A stretch of 64,000 bases of DNA, taken from contig NZ_JRMX01000007.1 in the NCBI RefSeq assembly GCF_000758825.1, forward strand, positions 44,142 to 108,141, given 5' to 3'. This document shows, in pieces, positions 49,467 to 56,515 of the stretch. Source of the stretch: Arcanobacterium sp. S3PF19 (GTDB taxonomy: Bacteria; Actinomycetota; Actinomycetes; Actinomycetales; Actinomycetaceae). The notes under the pieces are model-generated. The model searched no databases and had not been told where the DNA came from. It saw only the letters and a program-made list of their open reading frames with translations. Position 1 is the stretch's first letter, and each line of letters starts with the position of its first letter. The position numbers and the translations under genes were made by a program.

Positions 49467-50740
49467 GCTTTTGGCACCGCCTTTGTGAGCGCGGTAATCA
49501 GTTTGTCCATCCAATCGCCGTCGTGCCTGTCGTAGGTATCCGAAAGCAGCTTCATCACCAGTTTCATCAGCGTCGGATGCGGCAGGCCGTATTTCACGCA
49601 CAGATGCATAATCTCCGGACGCCCGATAAGTGCGGCAAAAACCCTGCCCAGCGTATAGTATCCGCCCAATTCCGCGCGCAGTTCCCGCGGATACTCGCGC
49701 ATTACTCTGTCCTGCCGGGAGAGCGTCATCCGTCCCAGGGACTGGGCAATATATCCGGCCAGTATTCTGCCGGAGGCCAGGGCATAGGCAATTCCCTCCC
49801 CGTTGAACGGGGAAACCATTCCCCCCGCGTCTCCGACCAGCGCCAGCCCGTCCGCGTAATGCGGTTTACGGTTAAAAGCCATCGGAAGAGCGGCCGAGCG
49901 CAGTTTTCCGCGCCGGGTTTCTTCGTTCAGTCCCCACTCTTCGGGTACGTTTTCGATCCATGTCCGGAAAATTTTGCGGTAATCTATTCCGGTCGGTTTG
50001 GCGGTGGACGAAAGCGTTCCCAGGCCGACATTCACCAATCCGTTCCCCACGGCAAACACCCATCCGTATCCGGGAAGCAGTTCCGAGCTGCCCGGTTTGC
50101 CCGCCCACAGTTCGAGATGGGATTCCATCATGTCTGTGGAGGCAAGAGGCGATTCAAAATAGGTTCTTACCGCCACGCCCATCGGACGGCGGGGATTCTT
50201 TTCCCTTCCGGCAGCCGTGGCAATCCGCGCCGAAACACCGCCCGCGTCTACCACATAGCGTGCCCGAACGGTAAATTCCGTGCCCTTTTCCGCCGTATTG
50301 CGGGCTTTTACGCCGATTACCCGCCCGCTGCGGCTGTCTTTCACAACGGACGTAACCGTTACCCCTTCGCGCAGCCGGGCGCCCGATTTCTGCGCATGGC
50401 GGATGAGACGGCAGTCAAAATCCAGGCGGGGGACGGCCGAGCCGTAATTGGGCTGCGAAACAAGATCGGGCCAGGGAACTTCGATCATATGCCCGCCGCC
50501 GTAGGCACGTACGCCGTAATTGCGCACCCACCCTTCGGACTCGGGAATCGGAAATGCCATCCGAATCAGTTCCGACACGGCCCGCGGGGTAAGGCCGTCG
50601 CCGCATATTTTATCGCGCGGAAACACGGCTTTTTCCAGGACGAGCACATCCAGACCGTACTGCGCGAGATAGTGTGCGGCGGAAGAACCGGCCGGGCCGG
50701 CACCCACAATCACCACATCAGCCATCTCGCCGAAGGCCAT
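49463..50740 (-). CDS. Geranylgeranyl reductase family FAD-dependent oxidoreductase (MenJ-like)
   Basis: A 425-residue flavoprotein with the dinucleotide-binding motif VVIVGAGPAGSSAA near the N-terminus, the family KICGDGLTPRAV segment and the GDAGGMVSPFNGEGIAYAL motif (about residues 295-313). Members reduce isoprenoid double bonds. Position between menG and nuoA, with a polyprenyl synthase at the far end of the operon, strongly suggests the MenJ role: saturating part of the menaquinone side chain. ATG 50740 is taken as start (GGAAG upstream); ATG 50725 is possible. Confidence 0.88.
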   Translation of the reverse strand: MAFGEMADVVIVGAGPAGSSAAHYLAQYGLDVLVLEKAVFPRDKICGDGLTPRAVSELIRMAFPIPESEGWVRNYGVRAYGGGHMIEVPWPDLVSQPNYGSAVPRLDFDCRLIRHAQKSGARLREGVTVTSVVKDSRSGRVIGVKARNTAEKGTEFTVRARYVVDAGGVSARIATAAGREKNPRRPMGVAVRTYFESPLASTDMMESHLELWAGKPGSSELLPGYGWVFAVGNGLVNVGLGTLSSTAKPTGIDYRKIFRTWIENVPEEWGLNEETRRGKLRSAALPMAFNRKPHYADGLALVGDAGGMVSPFNGEGIAYALASGRILAGYIAQSLGRMTLSRQDRVMREYPRELRAELGGYYTLGRVFAALIGRPEIMHLCVKYGLPHPTLMKLVMKLLSDTYDRHDGDWMDKLITALTKAVPKA

Positions 50741-50838
50741 CACTCACCACTTCCAACGCAATTTCCGCTCTTTTGTATATCCTTATCCTTAGAAATTTTA
50801 CGTTGTTTTATGCACTAATGACACTTTCGGGAGGCCTT

Positions 50839-50864
50839 ATTACGCAACAAATTGCGTGCGTAAT
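50839..50864. promoter_or_regulatory. Nested palindrome upstream of the menJ-nuo operon
   Basis: The outer arms ATTACGCA and TGCGTAAT (10-nt spacer) overlap an inner palindrome ACGCAA-N4-TTGCGT (50842-50857). It lies about 100 bp upstream of the reductase gene in the 179-bp gap after menG. Compact, AT-flanked and symmetrical, it looks like a dimeric regulator site. It does not match Rex, GlxR/Crp or LexA consensus sequences that I know. Confidence 0.5.
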
Positions 50865-50922
50865 ACATTTTTCCGAATGGCTCCGGTTAATTTCCCTGCC
50901 CGGAGACCGTAAAAATCAACGG

Positions 50923-51615
50923 TTACATTTTCCGTGCCCTGTGCAGGGCCACAATTCCGTTCGTAAGATTTTTGCAGTACACGTCGCTCCAGCCTACCTC
51001 CCTGATCAGAGAGCCAAATTCCCGCTGCCCGTACCAGCACGCAATGGATTCGGCAAGATAGTCGTAAGCCGGGGCATCGGAGGAAAACAGTGCCGAAAGC
51101 CGGGGCATCAAACGGCGCAGAAACAGTGCGTACAGCCGGGCAAAAAGCGGATTCACGGGTTTTGAAAACTCGCATACAACCAGTCTCCCTCCCGGTTTCG
51201 TTACTCTGAGCATCTCCTCCAAAGCCTTTTTCGGATCGGGAATGTTGCGTATCCCGTAGGAAATTGTTACGGCGTCAAAGGATTCGTCGGCAAAAGGCAG
51301 ATTCATCGCATCCGCGGTTCTGAATTCTATTCCGGGGTAGCGTCTTCTGCCCCGGGCAATCATCTCCCGGGCAATGTCGCACGCAACCACCTGCGCACCC
51401 GCCGCCGCATACGCCGCCGCGGAAGTGCCCGTGCCCGCGGCCACGTCGAGAATTTTTTCCCCGGGGACGATTTCCAGAGCCCTCACGGCAGATTTTCGCC
51501 ATGTTTTTACCAGTCCCCCGGTGAGCAGAGTATTCATAAAATCGTATCTTCGGGCCACATCGTTAAACATCGCCGCTATTTCCCCGGGATTTTTTTCAAG
51601 ACCGGCACGGGTCAT
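50923..51615 (-). CDS. menG: Demethylmenaquinone methyltransferase
   Basis: MenG/UbiE (230 residues) performs the last, SAM-dependent C-methylation of demethylmenaquinone. The SAM-binding motif ILDVAAGTGTSAAAYA (about residues 55-70), the early RYDFMNTLLTGGL and the late AESIACWYGQREFGSLIREVGW fit the family. AGGA precedes the ATG. It lies between htrA (96 bp) and the reductase gene (179 bp) on one strand. Confidence 0.94.
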   Translation of the reverse strand: MTRAGLEKNPGEIAAMFNDVARRYDFMNTLLTGGLVKTWRKSAVRALEIVPGEKILDVAAGTGTSAAAYAAAGAQVVACDIAREMIARGRRRYPGIEFRTADAMNLPFADESFDAVTISYGIRNIPDPKKALEEMLRVTKPGGRLVVCEFSKPVNPLFARLYALFLRRLMPRLSALFSSDAPAYDYLAESIACWYGQREFGSLIREVGWSDVYCKNLTNGIVALHRARKM

Positions 51616-51711
51616 CGGATTCCTGCTTTCTTCCTCTGTTTCGCAACTGTGTTTAGTTTACACGCCGCTGCGGGCGTTTCCGCAATGCCCGCGATACGCT
51701 TCGGTTTCGGT

Positions 51712-53100
51712 TTATCCGCGGCTGTCGTCCACTTTGGTGGCAAGAGTGACGTCCAGTTCCTGCAATTCTCCGTTTCTGGCAATCGTCAGCGTAACTTTCT
51801 CCCCGGATCTGTACTGACGGATATAACCGGTCAGCGACACGCCGGAAACCACGCTGCGCCCGTTCACTGCGGTAATCACATCTCCCCTGCGCAGCCGCGC
51901 CCGCGCCGCGGGAGTGTCCGGCTGAATTGACTCCACGGTTGCACCCAGACGCGAATTGTTTCCGTATTCCGCCACGCCGTTGGAAACCGTCACGCCCAGA
52001 TATGCGTGCTCCGCCACGCCCTTTGCGATCAGCTGTTCGGCCACGTGTTTGGCAAGATTAATCGGAATGGCAAATCCCAGACCGATCGAACCGCCCTGTT
52101 TTCCTTCCGCGGAGGAGATCGTGGCGATCGAAGAGGCGATGCCGATTACTCTCCCCCCGGCGTCGAACACCGGACCTCCCGAATTACCCGGATTTACCGC
52201 CGCGTCAATCTGTACCGCATTTGTGACCACCCGTGCATCGGCCATGGAACGCGCTTCCTGATTCACCGTCTGCACCGGGCGGTCCAAAGCCGAAACTATC
52301 CCGGTGGTAACGGTAAACGAAAGACCGAGCGGATTTCCTATTGCGGCAACCGGCTGTCCGACCCGCAGATCCGAAGAGTTGCCGAGCGCGGCAACGGTGA
52401 GATTCTTCGGGGGGTTCTTCAGCCGGATAACCGCCAGATCCGTGGCGGCATCGGTTCCCACGAGCTTTGCCTCGTACAGACGCCCGTCCGAAAGCGTCAC
52501 CATTATTTCCTTCGCCCCCGCAATCACGTGGTTATTGGTCAGGATATGCCCTTTCACATCGATAATGACGCCGGAGCCCTGCGCCGCGCCGCGATTCGAT
52601 TCGGTACTGATTGCCACCACGGACGGACCGACCGTCTTTGCCACTGTCTGCCAGTTTGCGGCCGCGGACGGGGAAGATTTCACAACCGGGGCCACGGTCG
52701 GCCCCGCAGGCTCGGCAATGCCTGCCGGGCGCGTGCCGTCATAACGCAGTGTCATCACCCCTACGCCCAGCGCCCCGCCCAGCAGCGCGGCAACCGCCAC
52801 CGCACCGACCAGTGCGGACCAGCCGGGAGTTTTCCGTTTTTTGGCTTTTCCGGCATTCGGGTCCGCCGCTTCCGGCTGCGGCGGGCAGTCCGTTTCCGCG
52901 GTGCGGTGGGACCCGGCATCCGCAGGAAGAGGAGCGCCGGAGGCACTTCCCGGATGAAATGTGCTGTCGCAGGTGCGGTTTTCTTCGCAGGCCGGCGGGG
53001 CCGGCGGCAGATCATCGGGATCCCGCCGGAGCACGAAATTCACGTCCCTCTCCCCGTCTAAACCGTCTTTTCCCTGTTCATACCGATTTTCTTCGTTCAT
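51712..53100 (-). CDS. Membrane-anchored HtrA-type serine protease with PDZ domain
   Basis: A 462-residue DegP/HtrA-like protease: an acidic, Pro-rich cytoplasmic region (1-90), one membrane helix (about 94-118), a trypsin-like domain with the triad H191 (TNNHVIAG), D221 (TDLAVIRL) and S307 (NPGNSGGP), and a C-terminal PDZ domain (about 370-455). It should act outside the membrane in envelope protein quality control. The topology matches actinobacterial HtrA/PepD. ATG 53100 has GAGAAG upstream. It is divergent from menA. Confidence 0.94.
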   Translation of the reverse strand: MNEENRYEQGKDGLDGERDVNFVLRRDPDDLPPAPPACEENRTCDSTFHPGSASGAPLPADAGSHRTAETDCPPQPEAADPNAGKAKKRKTPGWSALVGAVAVAALLGGALGVGVMTLRYDGTRPAGIAEPAGPTVAPVVKSSPSAAANWQTVAKTVGPSVVAISTESNRGAAQGSGVIIDVKGHILTNNHVIAGAKEIMVTLSDGRLYEAKLVGTDAATDLAVIRLKNPPKNLTVAALGNSSDLRVGQPVAAIGNPLGLSFTVTTGIVSALDRPVQTVNQEARSMADARVVTNAVQIDAAVNPGNSGGPVFDAGGRVIGIASSIATISSAEGKQGGSIGLGFAIPINLAKHVAEQLIAKGVAEHAYLGVTVSNGVAEYGNNSRLGATVESIQPDTPAARARLRRGDVITAVNGRSVVSGVSLTGYIRQYRSGEKVTLTIARNGELQELDVTLATKVDDSRG

Positions 53101-53322
53101 CTGCTTCTCTTTCCCGAAATTTTGCCGCTCCGGGCATCTTCCGTCTCAGTATGCTTTCTCGCTTATATTCCTGCATTCAGCCACAGTGTAAAATACACGG
53201 TTTGAGAGATTTTGGACATTTCCCGGATGTTTTCCGGAAGGTGCGGCCGTGCCCGGGCATTTCGGACTGTTTTCCTGCTTTCACAATAACGATTATATGC
53301 AAAACGGGAACAGGGCGTCGGG

Positions 53323-53328
53323 TAGAAT
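53323..53328 (+). promoter_or_regulatory. Candidate -10 box for menA
   Basis: TAGAAT lies 53 bp before the menA ATG in the 281-bp htrA-menA gap, with the predicted start near 53335, just before a hairpin. No good -35 hexamer is seen. Confidence 0.4.
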
Positions 53329-53339
53329 AAACGGGGACT

Positions 53340-53359
53340 GTCCGCCGCAGGAGGCGGAC
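53340..53359 (+). promoter_or_regulatory. Leader hairpin enclosing a GGAGG before menA
   Basis: The arms GTCCGCC and GGCGGAC form a perfect 7-bp stem whose loop and 3' arm contain AGGAGG. This sequesters the best upstream ribosome-binding site (for an in-frame GTG at 53367), leaving AAGGA 6 bases before ATG 53382. It could affect start choice or menA output. Confidence 0.4.
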
Positions 53360-53381
53360 GCGCTGCGTGAAAGGACTTTTT

Positions 53382-54383
53382 ATGGCGTGCATACGGGATT
53401 GGGCCGAAGGCCTGCGGATCAGGACACTGCCCGCCGCGCTTGCCCCGGTGGCGGTGGGGGCGGCGTTCGCCGCCGACGCGGGCCTCTTTTCGCCGCTGCG
53501 CACGCTCTCTGCCGCTCTGACCGCTCTCTTTTTCCAAATCGGGGTAAATTTTTCAAACGATTATTCCGACGGAATCCGCGGAACCGATACTTTCCGCTCC
53601 GGACCGCCGCGGCTTACCGGAGGGGGAAAAGCCAACCCAAAAACGGTGCTGGCAGCGGCCTGTCTGTGTTTCGCACTGGCATGTGCGGCGGGCTTTCTTT
53701 TGGTTTGGCTGAGCGGAAAATGGTGGCTGACGGGAATCGGCGGCGCGGCCGTGGCCGCGGCCTGGTTTTACACGGGAGGCAGGCACCCCTACGGCTACTG
53801 CGGCCTGGGAGAAGTATTCGTATTTGTTTTTTTCGGCTTCGTGGCCACCGTCGGCACTGCATACACCCAAACGGGATCCGCCCCGGCGCAGGTGTGGGTT
53901 GCCGCGGCGGCGGTCGGACTGATTGCCTGCGCGCTGCTGATGATCAACAATATCCGCGACATTCCCACCGATACGGCAGCGGGCAAACACACTCTCGCCG
54001 TCTTTTTGGGCGACAGACGCGCGCGCGGCATTTTTGTTTTTATGCTCACCCTTCCCCTTGCCCTGGGCGTGCTGCTTGGTTTCCTTTATCCGTTTCTGCT
54101 GATTCTGCCTGTTCTTCTCCCACAGATTATCGCGATCTGCGCTCCCGTGACCGGCAGGGGAAGGAGAAAAAAGGCCGAGGGCGCGGATCTGATTCCGGTT
54201 TTGAAACAGACCGGAATATACGAGCTCACTTTTGCCCTGGTTCTCTCTGCGGGAATTACGGCAACGGCCCGCTTCTTCCCCGGTTCCGTTCCGGGCGTTC
54301 CGGGTGCGGCACCCGTATTTTTGGCGCTGCTGTGCCTGGCTGTTCCGCAGGCGGGTCTGCGCACACACCGCCTTTGCCGATAG
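53382..54383 (+). CDS. menA: 1,4-dihydroxy-2-naphthoate polyprenyltransferase
   Basis: MenA (333 residues, about nine helices) joins the polyprenyl chain to dihydroxynaphthoate, giving demethylmenaquinone for MenG. The first aspartate-rich motif is NFSNDYSDGIRGTD (about residues 61-74) and the second is NNIRDIPTDTAAGKHTLAV (about 188-206). ATG 53382 with AAGGA 6 bases upstream is preferred; GTG 53367 in frame would add five residues. It lies 281 bp divergent from htrA and thus close to the menG-menJ-nuo block. Confidence 0.94.
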   Translation: MACIRDWAEGLRIRTLPAALAPVAVGAAFAADAGLFSPLRTLSAALTALFFQIGVNFSNDYSDGIRGTDTFRSGPPRLTGGGKANPKTVLAAACLCFALACAAGFLLVWLSGKWWLTGIGGAAVAAAWFYTGGRHPYGYCGLGEVFVFVFFGFVATVGTAYTQTGSAPAQVWVAAAAVGLIACALLMINNIRDIPTDTAAGKHTLAVFLGDRRARGIFVFMLTLPLALGVLLGFLYPFLLILPVLLPQIIAICAPVTGRGRRKKAEGADLIPVLKQTGIYELTFALVLSAGITATARFFPGSVPGVPGAAPVFLALLCLAVPQAGLRTHRLCR

Positions 54384-54415
54384 CATATGTGTTATGAATG
54401 CTTCGCATCCCGGAC

Positions 54416-54421
54416 TAATAT
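54416..54421 (+). promoter_or_regulatory. -10 box for a probable leaderless PLDc_N gene transcript
   Basis: TAATAT is followed by exactly six bases and then ATG 54428, so the start of transcription should coincide with the start codon. There is no Shine-Dalgarno sequence in between. Confidence 0.5.
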
Positions 54422-54427
54422 AAAAAT

Positions 54428-54850
54428 ATGGCAAGAGTTTTTTTGGTACTGTTTCTGCTCGCGTTTTCAATCTATACGCTGATTGACTGCTGCCGCACGG
54501 AAAGAGAACAGATCCCGGGGAAAATTTCAAAACCGCTGTGGGTTATATTCATTGCCGTCGTTCCCCTGATCGGACCTGCGGGCTGGATGCTGATGAAATA
54601 CCGGGATCTGCTGAGCAGTTCCAATCCGCTTAACAGCGCGGGAGGATACGGCGCAAAATGGGGAAACGGAAACGCGCCCGAGACCCCTGCGGCACCGGAC
54701 GACGATCCGGATTTTCTCGCGCGTCTGGAGGCGCGCAACCGCCGGCGGGCATACGAACAGCGTAAGTCCGCGGAAAAACCACAGAAGCGGGAAGAAAAAA
54801 ATAGCGGAACGGAAGACGAAGACGACACTTCCCGGGGGCTTTACGGCTGA
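54428..54850 (+). CDS. PLDc_N domain membrane protein
   Basis: A 140-residue protein with two hydrophobic helices (about residues 3-20 and 38-57). It shows the actinobacterial PLDc_N pattern: YTLIDCCRTE after helix 1 and KPLWVIFIAVVPLIGPAGWMLM as helix 2. A disordered, charged C-terminal half follows (EARNRRRAYEQRKSAEKPQ...). No catalytic HKD motif is present, so it is not a phospholipase. It overlaps the convergent phosphatase gene by 10 bp. Confidence 0.85.
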   Translation: MARVFLVLFLLAFSIYTLIDCCRTEREQIPGKISKPLWVIFIAVVPLIGPAGWMLMKYRDLLSSSNPLNSAGGYGAKWGNGNAPETPAAPDDDPDFLARLEARNRRRAYEQRKSAEKPQKREEKNSGTEDEDDTSRGLYG

Positions 54851-55521
54851 ATTCCGCTTTTCTTCGTTTTTGCCGCAGACGTCCCCGGTACCATATCCCC
54901 GGCTTCGCGCAGCAGATCCCCGACCGGCTCCCAATAGTTCCACGACGTAAGCACATCGCCCGTAAAGCAGAACGACGTCACCGAAGCAAGTGCGCACTGC
55001 CTTTTGCGCGGATCGTGTGCGGGATGTTTCCCCTCCACGAAACGGCGGAAGACCCAAATCGGCAGCTGGTGGGATACGAGAACCGCCTCTCCGCCGCGCG
55101 CCGCCCTCAGCGCCCTTCTTACCGCCGCCGACATTCGCGTCACGATTTGTGTATACGGTTCTCCCCATGAGGGACGGAACGGATTCGCGTACAGCGGGAT
55201 AAACTTCGGATTAAGGAGTACCCACCTGCTGTCGTTCACCGCGATTCCCTCAAATTTGTTGTCGGCTTCAATCAGTGCCGGATCGGTTTGCGCATTCAGA
55301 GAGAATCTGCGCGCCGTAGGCAGTCCCGTTTCGCAGGCCCTCTCCAGCGGGGAGGTGATAACCGCGCGCACATCACGGTCGGCAAAGGCTTCCCCCAGAC
55401 CGGCAGCCATTTCCCTTCCAAGCCGGGTAAGATGAAATCCGGGCTGTCTGCCGTAGAGAATTCCCGTCGGATTGTCCACTTCTCCGTGCCGTACCAAATG
55501 CACCGTGGTCAGATCAGTCAT
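54841..55521 (-). CDS. Histidine phosphatase family protein
   Basis: A 226-residue phosphoglycerate-mutase-like phosphatase. The RHGE motif (VRHGEVDNP, about residues 11-19) contains the phosphorylated His; the second Arg is in SPLERACETG and the second His in LVSHQLPIWV. ATG 55521 is preferred for the AGGAG 5-6 bases upstream. The active-site set is complete, but the substrate is unknown. Confidence 0.9.
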   Translation of the reverse strand: MTDLTTVHLVRHGEVDNPTGILYGRQPGFHLTRLGREMAAGLGEAFADRDVRAVITSPLERACETGLPTARRFSLNAQTDPALIEADNKFEGIAVNDSRWVLLNPKFIPLYANPFRPSWGEPYTQIVTRMSAAVRRALRAARGGEAVLVSHQLPIWVFRRFVEGKHPAHDPRKRQCALASVTSFCFTGDVLTSWNYWEPVGDLLREAGDMVPGTSAAKTKKSGIQP

Positions 55522-55590
55522 GCATACTCCTGTAAAAACGAATCCGCGCCCTGCGGGGCAAAAGCGGGAATGAATCCGGGGATAAATCGG

Positions 55591-55628
55591 GAAAAAAGGG
55601 ATTTGCGTTTTTAAACCCAAATCCCTTT
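55591..55628 (-). terminator. Intrinsic terminator of the bS22 gene
   Basis: On the minus strand AAAGGGATTTG and CAAATCCCTTT pair over 11 bp around a 12-nt loop, followed by a run of T residues and CCC. It begins 7 bp after the bS22 stop codon. Confidence 0.85.
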
Positions 55629-55634
55629 CACACG

Positions 55635-55733
55635 TTATTTCTTGTTACGGCGCTGATGACGCGTCTTACGCAGCAGCTTACGATGCTTTTTCTTCGACAT
55701 GCGCTTGCGACGCTTCTTTACTACGGAACCCAA
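55635..55733 (-). CDS. 30S ribosomal protein bS22 (AURKAIP1/COX24 domain, 32 residues)
   Basis: A very short basic protein beginning [19 protein letters not shown], matching the actinobacterial small-subunit protein bS22 (33 residues in M. tuberculosis, gene Rv0500B). The start is TTG at 55733, justified by a near-perfect Shine-Dalgarno sequence GGAGGTGA 5-7 bases upstream. The later in-frame ATG at codon 12 would remove the conserved N-terminus. It follows an excisionase-type HTH gene, the same pair as Rv0500A-Rv0500B. Confidence 0.93.
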   Translation of the reverse strand: MGSVVKKRRKRMSKKKHRKLLRKTRHQRRNKK

Positions 55734-55843
55734 GAGGTCACCTCCACGATTGGTATTAAACGGTTATCCCGAAAATTTCTTAACAAGTAGAAATAGTACC
55801 TTATTTTTAACCGAAACCGGCAATTATGCGTACAAAAGTTTAT

Positions 55844-56050
55844 CTACTCACCCGCAGCCTGTATTTCGGAGCTGCCGGCAAGCAGCTGCTGCACCGCAGA
55901 CATCGGCACACGGTACGAACTTCCGACACGCACGGCGGGCAGTTCTCCCGAGTGGACCATGCGGTAAATGGTCATTCTGGAAACACGGGCTAACTGTGCC
56001 ACTTCGGCCACTGTTAGGAACTGTGGCGCTGCTGCCGAAAGTTGAGCCAT
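55844..56050 (-). CDS. Excisionase-family helix-turn-helix DNA-binding protein
   Basis: A 68-residue single-domain winged HTH protein with LTVAEVAQLARVSRMTIYRMVHSGELPAVRV (split: recognition helix VSRMTIYRMVHSG at about residues 25-37). This is the MerR/excisionase type usually called HTH domain 17 and matches Rv0500A, adjacent to bS22 in mycobacteria. It may regulate itself or bS22. ATG 56050 is chosen for GGATGG about 6 bases upstream; an in-frame ATG three codons earlier is possible. Confidence 0.88.
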   Translation of the reverse strand: MAQLSAAAPQFLTVAEVAQLARVSRMTIYRMVHSGELPAVRVGSSYRVPMSAVQQLLAGSSEIQAAGE

Positions 56051-56112
56051 CTTAACCATCCTTTAAATGATCCGTGCCGGCTGTGCAAAATCCTGTGTTT
56101 CCCCTGTTCGCT

Positions 56113-56126
56113 ACTGTATAAACAGT
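56113..56126. promoter_or_regulatory. 14-bp palindrome upstream of the HTH gene
   Basis: ACTGT-ATAA-ACAGT is a perfect inverted repeat with a 4-bp centre; on the minus strand it contains TATACA, a possible -10 box 60 bp before the HTH start. A symmetric site over a promoter is what autoregulation by a small HTH protein would need. The binding protein is unknown. Confidence 0.4.
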
Positions 56127-56503
56127 TCCGGGCGCAAAGCACCCCGGAAACACTCTTTATGATAACGAAATAGTTGCCATATGTCACATAAAACTCAAAA
56201 ATTACTTTTGTATCACATCCCACACGGTTTCGTATCTCCCTCTCCTTTCTCATCTGTTTTAACGCCGTACGCACACATCCCTCCTGCCGGGGGCGAAAAT
56301 ACTTACCCGGAAAAAGTGCGTCCGTTTCCCGCCCTGCAGTTGCCGTTAAGTGCCAACGGGCACCCGGCCGGCGCATTGCCGCCCTTCCCGACAATCCCCG
56401 CCGCAGCGGATCAGAAGATACAAAACGGCGAAAACAGGCGGCGCGGACGGCCTAACACTCCGAAGCGCGCGTCCGGAGAGAAAATTCCTGTGGGAGCATC
56501 TTC

Positions 56504-56509
56504 TATATT
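56504..56509 (+). promoter_or_regulatory. -10 box for a probable leaderless radA transcript
   Basis: TATATT is separated by six bases from ATG 56516, placing transcription start on the ATG. The nearest Shine-Dalgarno-like GGGAG is over 20 bases upstream and would not be in such an mRNA. Confidence 0.5.
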
Positions 56510-56515
56510 TGGGTT

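Larger units (their letters stand above)
56051..56515. other. 465-bp divergent gap between HTH gene and radA
   Basis: No gene is supported here. The left 180 bp are AT-rich and hold a 14-bp palindrome and probable HTH-gene promoter elements (for example TTGAGT-N17-AACTAT on the minus strand). The right part (about 56240-56480) is GC-rich with no structured signal that I can see. The radA -10 box stands at the far right end. Confidence 0.6.

Noticed and set aside
56113..56126. LexA (SOS) box between the HTH gene and radA
   Set aside because: ACTGT-N4-ACAGT does not match the actinobacterial LexA site (GAAC-N4-GTTC core) or the longer spacing of the enterobacterial one.
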